A stretch of DNA of 64,000 bases from Niabella aurantiaca DSM 17617 (GTDB lineage Bacteria > Bacteroidota > Bacteroidia > Chitinophagales > Chitinophagaceae), in the NCBI RefSeq assembly GCF_000374125.1, contig NZ_KB893646.1, positions 62,001-126,000 on the forward strand, given 5' to 3'. This document shows, piece after piece, positions 42,650 through 51,242 of this stretch (its first letter is position 1; each line of letters opens with the position of its first letter). Made by a program: the position numbers and the translations under genes. The notes under the pieces were generated by a model. It was not told where the DNA came from. It saw only the letters and a program-made list of their open reading frames with translations, and did no database searches.

Positions 42650-44203
42650 TTACATCTTGATTTCTTCTTCCTCGCTGTTAAAAAACCGGTACTCCACCAG
42701 CTGGTAAGTGCTGTTTTGCTCCAGCTTTATTTTCTGTCCGAATTTTTTGTTCCATTTTGCGAGCTTGCTGTTGAACCAGAACCCTTTTGTCAGGTATGCA
42801 TAGACTATCGGGTTCACCACCAGCTTCAGGTCTTTATGTTTGTGTGTGATGAGGTAGCTGAGATTTTTTTCGATCTCATCCTCCAGGATCAGCGATGAAG
42901 CTATTTTACCGGTACCGTTACAGGTGGGGCAAATTTCCTGGGTATTGATGTTCACTTCCGGGCGCATCCGCTGGCGGGTGATCTGCATCAATCCGAACTT
43001 TGAAATGGGAAGCACCGAATGCCGCGCGCGGTCTGCCTTCATAAACTCCTCCATTTTTTCATAGAGGGTCCGCTTGTTATCGGCCTGCTTCATGTCGATG
43101 AAGTCCACCACGATGATTCCGCCAATATCCCGCAGCCGCAGCTGCCGCGATATTTCTTCCGCAGCCTCCAGGTTTGTGGCCAATGCATTCTGCTCCTGGT
43201 TATTGCTCACATTCTTATAGCCGCTGTTCACATCGATCACGTGCAGTGCTTCGGTATGTTCAATGATCAGGTAGGCGCCGCTGTTCAGGTTCACCGTTTT
43301 CCCAAAAGAAGCTTTTACCTGCTTGGTAATGCCAAAGGAGTCAAAGATGCCGCCGGGGCTCTGATAGAACGAAACGATCTCCGCTTTTTCCGGTGCAATT
43401 TTCTGAATGTATTGCTTCGTCTCTGTGTAGATGCTTTTCGAGTTCACCATAATGCGGTTAAAATCCGCATTCAGCAGGTCCCTTAAGATACTGTTGGTCT
43501 TGTTCTGCTCGCTCAGGATCTTAGCCGGGGCCACAGCGCCTTTGAGGTTCTGCTCGATGGTTTTCCAGGAGTTCACCAGGTTGGTCAGGTCCTCATACAG
43601 CTCTGCCGTATTTTTACCCTCCGCAGCAGTACGCACGATCACACCAAAATTCTTTGGCTTTACCGCTTCCACAATCTTTTGCAGGCGCTTCCGCTCTTCG
43701 GAAGAATGGATCTTTTTGGAAACTGCTACAATATTATTGAACGGGGTAATGACAATATACCGGCCGGGCAGCGAAAGCTCGCAGCTCAGGCGTGGTCCTT
43801 TAGCAGCAATGGGCTCTTTCAGGATCTGAACAAGGATATGCGGCTTTCCGCTCAATACCTCTGTGATCTTACCGGTCTTTATGATCTCCGGTTCGATCGC
43901 AAATTTCGAAAAATCCATTACCTGCTCCCCGCTTTGGTTCATCGCCAGCTGGGTAAATTTCAGCAGGGATTTTACATAAGGGCTCAGGTCCGTATAATGC
44001 AGGAATGCATCTTTTTCGTATCCCAGATCAATAAATGCTGCGTTCAACCCGGGCATCAGTTTTTTTACCTTGCCCAGGTAAAGGTCGCCAACTGCAAAAC
44101 GGGAGTCCGTTTTTTCACTATGCAGCTCTACCAGCTTATTGTTCTCAAGTAGCGCTATATCCACCCCCCCAGGGGTGGCGTTAATAATAAGGTCTTTATT
44201 CAT
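42650..44203 (-). CDS. rng: Ribonuclease G/E family endoribonuclease
   Basis: 517 residues, near the RNase G length and without the long C-terminal scaffold of E. coli RNase E. It has an N-terminal S1 domain (RFAVGDLYLGKVKKLMPGLNAAFIDLGYEKDAFLHY), the DNase I-like catalytic part with metal-binding IGGIIVVDFIDM, and the Zn-link CPTCNGTGKI. It cleaves single-stranded RNA in rRNA maturation and mRNA decay. It belongs to the conserved leftward block HU-TPR-small basic protein-rng. Confidence 0.93.
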   Translation of the reverse strand: MNKDLIINATPGGVDIALLENNKLVELHSEKTDSRFAVGDLYLGKVKKLMPGLNAAFIDLGYEKDAFLHYTDLSPYVKSLLKFTQLAMNQSGEQVMDFSKFAIEPEIIKTGKITEVLSGKPHILVQILKEPIAAKGPRLSCELSLPGRYIVITPFNNIVAVSKKIHSSEERKRLQKIVEAVKPKNFGVIVRTAAEGKNTAELYEDLTNLVNSWKTIEQNLKGAVAPAKILSEQNKTNSILRDLLNADFNRIMVNSKSIYTETKQYIQKIAPEKAEIVSFYQSPGGIFDSFGITKQVKASFGKTVNLNSGAYLIIEHTEALHVIDVNSGYKNVSNNQEQNALATNLEAAEEISRQLRLRDIGGIIVVDFIDMKQADNKRTLYEKMEEFMKADRARHSVLPISKFGLMQITRQRMRPEVNINTQEICPTCNGTGKIASSLILEDEIEKNLSYLITHKHKDLKLVVNPIVYAYLTKGFWFNSKLAKWNKKFGQKIKLEQNSTYQLVEYRFFNSEEEEIKM

Positions 44204-44343
44204 GAGAAACCACCATGAGTACTCATCTTGAAGTATTATAAAGAAACGGTTAGCAGAATAATGAGGGGCAAATATTATTTTATGGCAGCAAACGGGATGG
44301 GTATGCTCACATCATTATTTTAAAACCGGTCAATAACAAAAGC

Positions 44344-44387
44344 AATAACAGGTAATTTCCATCATCAACAGAATATTACCTGTTATT
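44344..44387 (-). terminator. Hairpin between the 30-residue protein gene and rng
   Basis: A perfect 13-bp stem (AATAACAGGTAAT at 44344-44356, ATTACCTGTTATT at 44375-44387) with an 18-nt loop lies downstream of the small basic protein gene and upstream of rng on the minus strand. T-rich flanks suggest a terminator or processing site. Confidence 0.55.
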
Positions 44388-44413
44388 TTAACTGTCTTAA
44401 AAGAAACCTGATC

Positions 44414-44506
44414 TTATTTTCTCTTTTTATGACGATTTTTTCTCAGTCGTTTTTTACGTTTGTGTGTTGCGATTTTATGACGTTTTCTTTTTTTACCACA
44501 AGGCAT
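44414..44506 (-). CDS. 30-residue basic ribosome-associated protein (AURKAIP1/COX24-like)
   Basis: An ORF of only 30 codons: MPCGKKRKRHKIATHKRKKR followed by a further basic stretch ending KKRK. Over half of the residues are Lys, Arg or His. It matches the tiny Bacteroidota proteins annotated with an AURKAIP1/COX24 domain, which are related to mitochondrial small-subunit protein mS38 and are ribosomal in nature. Its place next to rng and HU fits the conserved order. It is too short for most automatic gene finders. Confidence 0.85.
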   Translation of the reverse strand: MPCGKKRKRHKIATHKRKKRLRKNRHKKRK

Positions 44507-44546
44507 ACTCAATAAATTTTTTAAATTGAACTTTTGTTAAATATTT

Positions 44547-45416
44547 TTAATTTTTTAATGCTTCTATCCGCTTCTCCAGCTCTGCTTTTATATCCGGTCT
44601 TGGCACCAGTTTTACAGCTTTTGAATACCACTGTATCGCCTGGTCTTTATTACCACCCTTTTCATATAAGTCTCCAAGCATTAAGATCGCCTGGATATTC
44701 TGAGGCTGCAGTTTTAAGACGGTTTCCAGCCGTTCCTGCGCTTTCTGTTGCTGGCCACTCATAAGGGAAGCTGCGGCCAGGGTCATTTGCGCATAAACAT
44801 TGGTACTGTCTTTTTCAACAACAGCCCGGATCTTTCCAATACCCTCCATCGGAGTGCCAATGCCCCCGTAAAGGTATGTTGCCCCCAAACCCACTTTTGC
44901 GGAATCATTCGCCGGGTTCACAGACAGCACCTTCTCAAAAAGGTCCTTTGCCTGCTCAGCCATCCAATGACGCGTTTGCGCATTTTCAACCTGGGGTAAC
45001 TGATTCAGGAAGATTTGGGCTGCAAAGTTGAGGCTTTTTTCGGAATTTTCCAACCGCGCAGATTCGGCGGTGAACCAGGCATAGGGAATGAATGCCTTTG
45101 CGGTGTCTTTCCAGAAATGCGCCAGCTGGTGATATACATCCAGCCTTTGCTTTTTTACATCCCCCCGGGTAATGCTTTCTTCCAGCAACTCAAGCCGTAA
45201 CGCCTGGTTGGGAGCAAGCTCTTTTTTGGACATGGCAAGCACGGTATCAATGGAGAAGCCGCCCGTTGCATCTGCTTCATCTGCATGGTCCTGATGCTGC
45301 GCGGCTTCGCTTTCTGCAGGCTTCGATCCCGCCCTTGGAGCGGTACGCCCAAAAGCCAGCAACAGCACTACTGCCGCCGCCGCCACAACGATTGTTATTA
45401 CCTGAGGTTTCTTCAA
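44547..45416 (-). CDS. Membrane-anchored tetratricopeptide repeat protein
   Basis: 289 residues with an N-terminal signal anchor (VITIVVAAAAVVLLLAF), then an acidic linker, then helical repeats. The clearest TPR units are near the C-terminus (IQAILMLGDLYEKGGNKDQAIQWYSKAVKLVP) and around residue 180 (DSAKVGLGATYLYGG, TNVYAQMTLAAASLMSGQQQKAQERLETVLKLQP). It probably serves as a periplasmic scaffold. It lies between HU and the small basic protein gene, an order conserved in the phylum. Confidence 0.85.
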   Translation of the reverse strand: MKKPQVITIVVAAAAVVLLLAFGRTAPRAGSKPAESEAAQHQDHADEADATGGFSIDTVLAMSKKELAPNQALRLELLEESITRGDVKKQRLDVYHQLAHFWKDTAKAFIPYAWFTAESARLENSEKSLNFAAQIFLNQLPQVENAQTRHWMAEQAKDLFEKVLSVNPANDSAKVGLGATYLYGGIGTPMEGIGKIRAVVEKDSTNVYAQMTLAAASLMSGQQQKAQERLETVLKLQPQNIQAILMLGDLYEKGGNKDQAIQWYSKAVKLVPRPDIKAELEKRIEALKN

Positions 45417-45481
45417 CTGTCCTTAATTGGACGGCAAAGGTAACTGCAATCCGCTACAAAACGAAGTTTTTTTCAAGAATT

Positions 45482-45805
45482 CTAATCGTCCGTGTCTTCC
45501 CCGGGGCCGTTATCTGGTTTGGGCTCAACCAGTTTTTTCACCTCGGCGGTAAACTCTTTCGCGGGCTTAAAAGCAGGAATATAATGCTCCGGAATATGAA
45601 CCGCCACATTCTTTTTGATATTACGGCCTATCTTCGCCGCTCTCTTTTTGGTTATAAAGCTACCGAAACCCCTGATGTAGATATTCTCTCCGGAGGCAAG
45701 GGTATCCTTAACTTCTTTAAACATGGTTTCCAAAGTAACAAGTACATCAACCTTTGGAATACCCGTTTTGTCTGAGATCTTATTTACTAAGTCTGCTTTT
45801 CGCAT
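45482..45805 (-). CDS. HU/IHF-family DNA-binding protein
   Basis: A 107-residue nucleoid protein with the family pattern MRKADLVNKISDKTGIPKVDVLVTLETMFKEVKDTLASGENIYIRGFGSF and the beta-arm region (KKRAAKIGRNIKKNVAVHIPEHYIPAFKPAKEF). A short acidic tail (KPDNGPGEDTDD) extends past the usual end. It bends and compacts DNA. It is divergent from mutY across an A/T-rich spacer. Confidence 0.93.
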   Translation of the reverse strand: MRKADLVNKISDKTGIPKVDVLVTLETMFKEVKDTLASGENIYIRGFGSFITKKRAAKIGRNIKKNVAVHIPEHYIPAFKPAKEFTAEVKKLVEPKPDNGPGEDTDD

Positions 45806-45983
45806 AGTTCCTGATATTAAGATAGTTTAATGATTACTGTTACGTAAAGTTACTGCAATAAGTGTGCAAAACTTTAATAAATAGTTTACAATCAATTATT
45901 AATCCAAATTTTATAAAATTGAAAAATTTTAAGGTAATTTACTAAATTTAATTGACAATATCCACTATTTAATACATAAAAAA

Positions 45984-47033
45984 TTGATCCATAATCTTTT
46001 TTCACGTGAACTGATCCTATGGAACCGTACTGAAAATAAAAGAAAAATGCCCTGGAAAGGCATAAAAGACCCTTATAAAATCTGGCTGAGTGAGATCATT
46101 TTGCAACAAACACGTGTTGATCAGGGTCTAAAATATTACGAAAATTTCATCCATTCCTTCCCCTCAGTCCATGATCTGGCAGCAGCCGACGAAAAAAGGG
46201 TCTTTAAACTTTGGGAGGGCCTGGGCTATTACTCCCGCTGTAAAAACCTGATACACACGGCCCGGACCATAAGTTCGGAACTAAACGGCTGTTTCCCTGA
46301 AACTTACGACGCAATTCTGAAACTAAGAGGCATCGGTCCCTATACCGCGGCAGCGATCGCTTCCTTTGCCTTTGATCTTCCCTATGCGGTTATCGACGGC
46401 AATGTGTTCCGGGTACTGGCACGGGTCTTCGGGATCCGGGAACCGGTGGATACCAGCGCCGGGAAAAAAACAATTACCGCGCTGGCGGAACAGCTGCTGT
46501 ATAAAAAAAATCCCGGAGCATACAACCAGGCCATTATGGATTTTGGGGCCACTGTTTGCAAACCTGCCAACCCTCTTTGCACGGAGTGCCCGTTTAAAAA
46601 TAATTGTGTCGCCTTCAAAGAAGACCTGATTGCCTTATTACCGGCAAAAGTAAAAAAGACAGCAGTACGCACCCGTTACTTCCACTTCTTCCTGCCGGTT
46701 TACCGCAATACCCTGCCGGTAAGAGAGCGGACGGAAAAAGACATCTGGCAGCATCTCTTTGAATTTCCTATGATCGAAACAGCGGAAGAAACCGGCTCTA
46801 AAGCGGTCATCGCCGCTGCCGTCAAAAAAGGCTGGGTCCTCAAAGACAGTGCTGTTACCATAAGCCCGGTATATTCCCAAAAACTCAGCCACCAGCTTAT
46901 AAAAGCGGTCTTTATTTCATACCGGCTCGATGGAAAGAGCCCCTGTTTTGAAGGCTACAGCTGGGTAAAAACCACTGCCTTAAAAACCCTTCCCTTTCCC
47001 AAAACCATTACCCGGTACCTGGCTGTTTCATAA
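45984..47033 (+). CDS. mutY: A/G-specific adenine glycosylase MutY
   Basis: 349 residues starting at TTG (45984); homologous sequence (ELILWNRTENKRKMPWKG) begins right after it and no suitable ATG exists. MutY removes adenine mispaired with 8-oxoguanine. Visible features: catalytic Glu37 in WLSEIILQQTRV, helix-hairpin-helix LRGIGPYTAAAIASFAF, catalytic Asp in QAIMDFGATVC, and the 4Fe-4S ligands C-x6-C-x2-C-x5-C (CKPANPLCTECPFKNNC). A C-terminal Nudix-like domain recognises 8-oxoG. It precedes ssb and gldE. Confidence 0.95.
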   Translation: MIHNLFSRELILWNRTENKRKMPWKGIKDPYKIWLSEIILQQTRVDQGLKYYENFIHSFPSVHDLAAADEKRVFKLWEGLGYYSRCKNLIHTARTISSELNGCFPETYDAILKLRGIGPYTAAAIASFAFDLPYAVIDGNVFRVLARVFGIREPVDTSAGKKTITALAEQLLYKKNPGAYNQAIMDFGATVCKPANPLCTECPFKNNCVAFKEDLIALLPAKVKKTAVRTRYFHFFLPVYRNTLPVRERTEKDIWQHLFEFPMIETAEETGSKAVIAAAVKKGWVLKDSAVTISPVYSQKLSHQLIKAVFISYRLDGKSPCFEGYSWVKTTALKTLPFPKTITRYLAVS

Positions 47034-47440
47034 TATCCGGGTATCAATTTTATTAAAATGGATCTCCTTTTAAATGGTTTGGGAAACACAAACCCATGCG
47101 TTCGTATCCAAAGCCTCTGTTCCGCTTTTTGCCAGGAAAAGCGGAAGAAGAAAGGAACGAATATTATTGATTTTCAATACATAACACCATCTTTCGTACC
47201 GCTAACCCGGAATCATCCGAATAGAAAACATAGTGGACCCCCGGCCAGCCCGGTCTCTATGATTTATGCGCCGGCTCCAGGCTTCCTTCTGATTTCTGAA
47301 TTCTCCTTCTTAATTTTGTTTATCCGTTCAAAAAAATTAATTTTAGTTAGATTTTATAAGAGCGGGACAGTTATTTCAGACAATATCGGATCCTGGGGTA
47401 TTGTGTTAACCTTCGTAAACAAAAAAGGAAAATCTATATT
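47034..47440 (+). other. mutY-ssb spacer, no confident gene
   Basis: A 407-bp A/T-rich stretch. An open frame of 128 codons (47058-47444) overlaps the ssb start, but its composition (runs of mixed low-complexity, no domain) argues against a gene. The last 60 nt probably hold the ssb promoter; TAACCTTCG near 47406 is a weak -7 match. Confidence 0.4.
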
Positions 47441-47845
47441 ATGAGAGGCGTTAATAGAGTTATGCTGATTGGAAATTTAGGAAAAGACCCGGATGTTCAG
47501 TTATTGGAAGGCAATATTGCCGTGGCAAAATTTCCGCTGGCTACCACGGAAACATTTAAGGACCGTACCGGCAAACTGATTTCACAAACCGAATGGCACA
47601 CCGTAGTATTATGGCGCGGATTAGCGGAGCTGGCACAAAAATTCCTGCGAAAAGCAAGCCTGGTCTATATTGAAGGACGGCTGCGCACCCGCAGCTGGGA
47701 AGACAAGGATGGCACTAAGAAGTACGTTACGGAAGTGGTGGGTGAAAACCTGATCATGCTGGACAAAAAAACGGAAGGTGTTCCTTCATCCGACGAACAT
47801 ACCGGCAATACAGGCCCTGAAGGGTTTGACGTACAATCCTTCTAA
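47441..47845 (+). CDS. ssb: Single-stranded DNA-binding protein
   Basis: A 134-residue OB-fold protein with the SSB pattern MRGVNRVMLIGNLGKDPDVQ, TEWHTVVLWRGLAELAQKFLRKASLVYIEGRLRTRSWEDKDG and VVGENLIML. It coats single-stranded DNA in replication, recombination and repair. The C-terminal tail is short and ends GFDVQSF, not the acidic DDDIPF-type peptide that recruits partner proteins, so partner binding may be altered or served by another paralog. It lies between mutY and gldE, as in related genomes. Confidence 0.93.
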   Translation: MRGVNRVMLIGNLGKDPDVQLLEGNIAVAKFPLATTETFKDRTGKLISQTEWHTVVLWRGLAELAQKFLRKASLVYIEGRLRTRSWEDKDGTKKYVTEVVGENLIMLDKKTEGVPSSDEHTGNTGPEGFDVQSF

Positions 47846-47905
47846 AATATGGAACAAGCGGACGGGTCTGCCGTTTGAAAGATCTGCTTCACGAAAACTG
47901 GAACT

Positions 47906-49261
47906 TTGGAAACCCTATCTGATGTATTTGTTTTTTTAGATGTTATACAGGGGCAATTACCTGTGGGCATACAGAATGCGACACTGTTGGTGGCCGCATT
48001 GATCGTATTGGTCATCATCTCATTTTCTATTTCGGGCTCACAGGCCGCCATTTTTTCACTCGACGAAAAAGATATTGATGTGTTGAAGACCAAGCAGCAG
48101 CCTTCTGCAAAAAGGATCCTGAACCTGCTGGAAGAGCCCAAGGAAGTGTTCACTTCCATGCTGATCGCCAAAACCCTGGTGAATATCTGCACCATCGTGC
48201 TGGCCAATTATCTCATCAATTACTATGTGCCGGCAGAATACCTCGATACGCTTTGGGGCATCTTCCTGAAATTTGTCATCATCGCATTTGCCATTCTTTT
48301 TCTTGTTGAGATCTTCCCGCGTGTATGGGCTACACAGAACAACCTGCGTTTTGCCTTTGAGTGGCCCGTGCTCATCATGATCGTTGAGGCCATCTACCTG
48401 CTGCTGCGAAGGATCAGCCGGTGGACGGTGGCGCTGGCGGACAGCTTTGGCCGCACCGTGGGCGCCAATAAGGTGGAAGAAACAAATATCCAGCAGATCG
48501 ATGAAACCATCGATATCCAGACGGACGAGGTTACACCCGAGGAAAAGAACATCATGAAGGGCATCGTAAAGTTTGGAAAGATCTCTGTGAAAAAAGTGAT
48601 GCGCAACCGGCTTTACGTGAGCGGTGTGGAATACAACACGCCCTTTGAAGAACTGATCCTGCAGGTGGGTGAACTGCATTACTCGCGGCTGCCGGTTTTC
48701 AAAGGCAGCCTGGACGAAATTGCCGGCGTGCTGAACATCAAGGACCTGGTACCTTACCTGGATGACGGTACCACCATCAAAGACTGGCACACCAAGATAC
48801 GTGCCCCTTATTTTGTACCGGAAACCAAACTGATCGAGGACCTGTTGCTGGACTTTCAGAAAAAGCGCATTCATTTTGCAGTGGTGGTGGATGAATTCGG
48901 CGGCACCAGCGGCATCGTGACCATGGAAGATATCATTGAAGAAGTGGTGGGGGAAGTGAAGGACGAATTTGATGACGAAGACCTGCTGATCAATAAGATC
49001 GACGACAACAACTATATCTTTGAAGGCCGTACCATGCTTCACGATATGTGCAAGGCGCTAAAACTACCGATCGAAACATTTGATGAAGTAAGAGGCGACA
49101 GCGAATCGCTGGGCGGGCTGATCAATGAGCTTTCCGGCGAGCTGACCCGCGCTGGTGATGTGGTAAAGACCGGCGACTTTGAATTTACGGTAATGGAAAC
49201 AGAAAAAAACCGGGTAAAGACCGCCAAAGTAACGATCAATCCAGGTTTTACCCCCCGTTAG
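47906..49261 (+). CDS. gldE: Gliding-motility-associated protein GldE (CNNM/CBS-domain membrane protein)
   Basis: 451 residues from a TTG start (METLSDVFVF). A DUF21/CNNM membrane domain with about three or four hydrophobic segments (VAALIVLVIISFSISGSQAAIF; IFLKFVIIAFAILFLVEIFPRVWA) is followed by a CBS pair (about 215-345; VMRNRLYVSGVE, FAVVVDEFGGTSGIVTMEDIIEEVVGE) and a CorC/HlyC domain. The ssb-gldE order is typical of Bacteroidota. In Flavobacterium johnsoniae gldE is paired with gldD; here no gldD follows. It may act in lipoprotein stability or ion transport. Confidence 0.88.
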   Translation: METLSDVFVFLDVIQGQLPVGIQNATLLVAALIVLVIISFSISGSQAAIFSLDEKDIDVLKTKQQPSAKRILNLLEEPKEVFTSMLIAKTLVNICTIVLANYLINYYVPAEYLDTLWGIFLKFVIIAFAILFLVEIFPRVWATQNNLRFAFEWPVLIMIVEAIYLLLRRISRWTVALADSFGRTVGANKVEETNIQQIDETIDIQTDEVTPEEKNIMKGIVKFGKISVKKVMRNRLYVSGVEYNTPFEELILQVGELHYSRLPVFKGSLDEIAGVLNIKDLVPYLDDGTTIKDWHTKIRAPYFVPETKLIEDLLLDFQKKRIHFAVVVDEFGGTSGIVTMEDIIEEVVGEVKDEFDDEDLLINKIDDNNYIFEGRTMLHDMCKALKLPIETFDEVRGDSESLGGLINELSGELTRAGDVVKTGDFEFTVMETEKNRVKTAKVTINPGFTPR

Positions 49262-49326
49262 CCCCCGTTTTATAAATTAATAATGCCTACCCGGATCAGG
49301 GTGCTTAATTTTGCAAAAAAATTGAC

Positions 49327-49923
49327 GTGATCGTTATCGACAATAAACTCATCAGCGATGATGTGATTGAAAAGCAATTTGTATGTGACCTGTCTAAATG
49401 TAAGGGAGGCTGCTGCGAAGACGGGGATGCCGGTGCTCCGCTGGAGGAGGCAGAGCTGAAACGGGTAGATGAATTCTATGAGGTGGTCAGGCCCTACCTG
49501 ACCCAGCCGGCCATCAGGGAAATTGAGAAAAAAGGGAAATACGAATACCATGAAGAGTTTGGCTGGGTAACCCCTACCCTGCCCAGCGACAACGAGATCT
49601 GTGTATATGCCTACCGCGAACCGGATGGCCTGATCAAGTGTGCTTTTGAACAAGCGTATAATGAAGGAAAGATCTCCTGGAAAAAGCCTATCAGCTGTCA
49701 CCTGTACCCCATCATCGCCTATAAGGGAAAACATGGCGACTATGAACGGCTGAACTATGAGCCCCGGAAAAAAATGTGCAGCCCGGCCTGCAAACTGGGA
49801 AAATCATTACAGGTGCCCGTTTATAAATTCTTAAAAGAGCCGCTCTCCCGGAAATACGGGCAGGAGTTTTACGAGGTGCTGGATCAGATCGCAACAAGAA
49901 ACGAAGATAACAACGCAGTGTAA
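49327..49923 (+). CDS. DUF3109 family cysteine-rich protein
   Basis: 198 residues with a GTG start (MIVIDNKLISDDV). Eight conserved cysteines are spread along it: CDLSKCKGGCC near residue 20, ICVYAYREPDGLIKC, SCHLYPI, and CSPACKLG. The pattern suggests a metal or Fe-S site and is typical of the DUF3109 (YkgJ-like) family. The function is unknown. It lies in the place where gldD is found in other members of the phylum. Confidence 0.85.
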   Translation: MIVIDNKLISDDVIEKQFVCDLSKCKGGCCEDGDAGAPLEEAELKRVDEFYEVVRPYLTQPAIREIEKKGKYEYHEEFGWVTPTLPSDNEICVYAYREPDGLIKCAFEQAYNEGKISWKKPISCHLYPIIAYKGKHGDYERLNYEPRKKMCSPACKLGKSLQVPVYKFLKEPLSRKYGQEFYEVLDQIATRNEDNNAV

Positions 49924-49934
49924 ACAGCAAACGT

Positions 49935-50684
49935 ATGCAGAACGAGGATGCTTTACAGGTAAATGCACTGAGCTATGGTTACAAGGGTGCTTCCCGCCAA
50001 ATCATACAGGGGCTGCACCTCACCGTACGGCAGGGCAGCCGGTTTGGCCTGTTTGGTCCAAACGGCGCCGGTAAAACAACCCTGATGAGTTTAATGACGG
50101 GACTCCTGCCTTACACCAACGGGTCAATACAGCTGTTTGGCAAAGAAGTAAAAGCCAACAACGGCTTTGTTAAAAATACCATTGGTTTTGTACCACAGGA
50201 TTTTTCCTTTTATGAAGAGCTAAGCCCTGCGGAAAATATGGAGTTCTTTGGAGCCTGGTATGGTTTAAACGGCCGGCAGGTAAAAGAGGCTACAGCAAAA
50301 CTGTTGAAAGTAATGGGCCTCAGCCAGGTGGCGGATAAGCCCCTGAAAGAATTTTCCGGAGGCATGAAACGGCGGGTAAACCTTGCGATCGGGGTCATGA
50401 ACCAGCCCCGCGTCCTGTTCCTGGATGAGCCAACTGTTGGGGTAGACGTACAGTCGCGCAACGCCATTGTCGAATTCCTGAAAGCGATCAATGAAAATGG
50501 AACAACACTGGTTTATACTTCCCACCAGCTTCTGGAGGCGGAAGATCTTTGTACGGAAGTGGCTCTTATCGACGGCGGCACCATCATCAGCCAGGGAACA
50601 CTAAACGAGTTAAAAGCACAACACGGGCAGGATGGTCTTGAAGGCCTGTTTCTGCAGCTGACGGGAAGGGCCTACCGGGATTGA
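49935..50684 (+). CDS. ABC-2-type transporter ATP-binding protein (no adjacent permease)
   Basis: A 249-residue ABC ATPase with Walker A GPNGAGKTTLMSL, signature EFSGGMKRRVN, Walker B VLFLDEPTVGVD and switch His in SHQLLEAEDL. It groups with multidrug/ABC-2 exporter ATPases. It starts 11 nt after the DUF3109 gene, but no permease gene follows: the next gene encodes a YtxH protein. Its membrane partner must be encoded elsewhere. Confidence 0.9.
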   Translation: MQNEDALQVNALSYGYKGASRQIIQGLHLTVRQGSRFGLFGPNGAGKTTLMSLMTGLLPYTNGSIQLFGKEVKANNGFVKNTIGFVPQDFSFYEELSPAENMEFFGAWYGLNGRQVKEATAKLLKVMGLSQVADKPLKEFSGGMKRRVNLAIGVMNQPRVLFLDEPTVGVDVQSRNAIVEFLKAINENGTTLVYTSHQLLEAEDLCTEVALIDGGTIISQGTLNELKAQHGQDGLEGLFLQLTGRAYRD

Positions 50685-50847
50685 TTTCGGGGTATCCAAA
50701 ACCGTATCCATACCAGGCACCCGGCAGCTTTATACTTCCAGGATCCATTTATAATTTGTTACTTATTACGCCAATAGTTTTTTTGGCATAGTTATTTGTG
50801 TACCTTTATATTATAACCGGATTTTAAACCATAAAAGTTAAAATATT

Positions 50848-51075
50848 ATGAATAAGCTCGTTACAGGTTTCGCCCTTGGCCTCATCGTTGGTATTTTATA
50901 TGCCCCGGATAAAGGGACCACTACCCGCAGACGCATTGCAGATAAGGGAAATGATCTGAAAGATCAGTTTGCCGATTTTATTGACAGCGTCGCCAGCCGT
51001 TTTGAAGACCGGGCCGATGATCTGGAAGAATATGTTCATGAGGAAACTGAGAATCTGAAAGCTGAAAGTATTTAG
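50848..51075 (+). CDS. YtxH domain-containing protein
   Basis: 75 residues: a short glycine-zipper-like membrane segment (GFALGLIVGILYAPDKG) followed by the YtxH pattern TTTRRRIADKGNDLKDQFADF and an acidic coiled coil. YtxH proteins are small general-stress membrane proteins. A near-consensus -7 box (TACCTTTA) lies upstream and a strong terminator downstream, so it is a single-gene unit. Confidence 0.88.
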   Translation: MNKLVTGFALGLIVGILYAPDKGTTTRRRIADKGNDLKDQFADFIDSVASRFEDRADDLEEYVHEETENLKAESI

Positions 51076-51095
51076 TCTGCAATATTTTTTTGCAG

Positions 51096-51131
51096 GAGGC
51101 TGTCTGAAAACGGGCAGTCTCTTTTTATTTT
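51096..51131 (+). terminator. Terminator of the YtxH gene
   Basis: GAGGCTGTC (51096-51104) pairs with GGCAGTCTC (51113-51121), with two G-U pairs, and is followed by TTTTTATTTT. Confidence 0.75.
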
Positions 51132-51242
51132 AGAGCCATTGAGGGCACCAACAAGCCACCAAGAGCCCAGGATTTACGCAGAAGCCCGTGATGAGTTTAG
51201 CTCAGTCCTTGTTCTTTGTGTCATTATGGCGAAGGGCCTTTC

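Noticed and set aside
47058-47444. 128-codon ORF between mutY and ssb
   Set aside because: Low-complexity translation with no domain, overlaps the ssb start, and lies where the ssb promoter is expected.
48056-49042. 328-codon minus-strand ORF opposite gldE
   Set aside because: Antisense shadow; the plus strand encodes an unmistakable CNNM/CBS protein.
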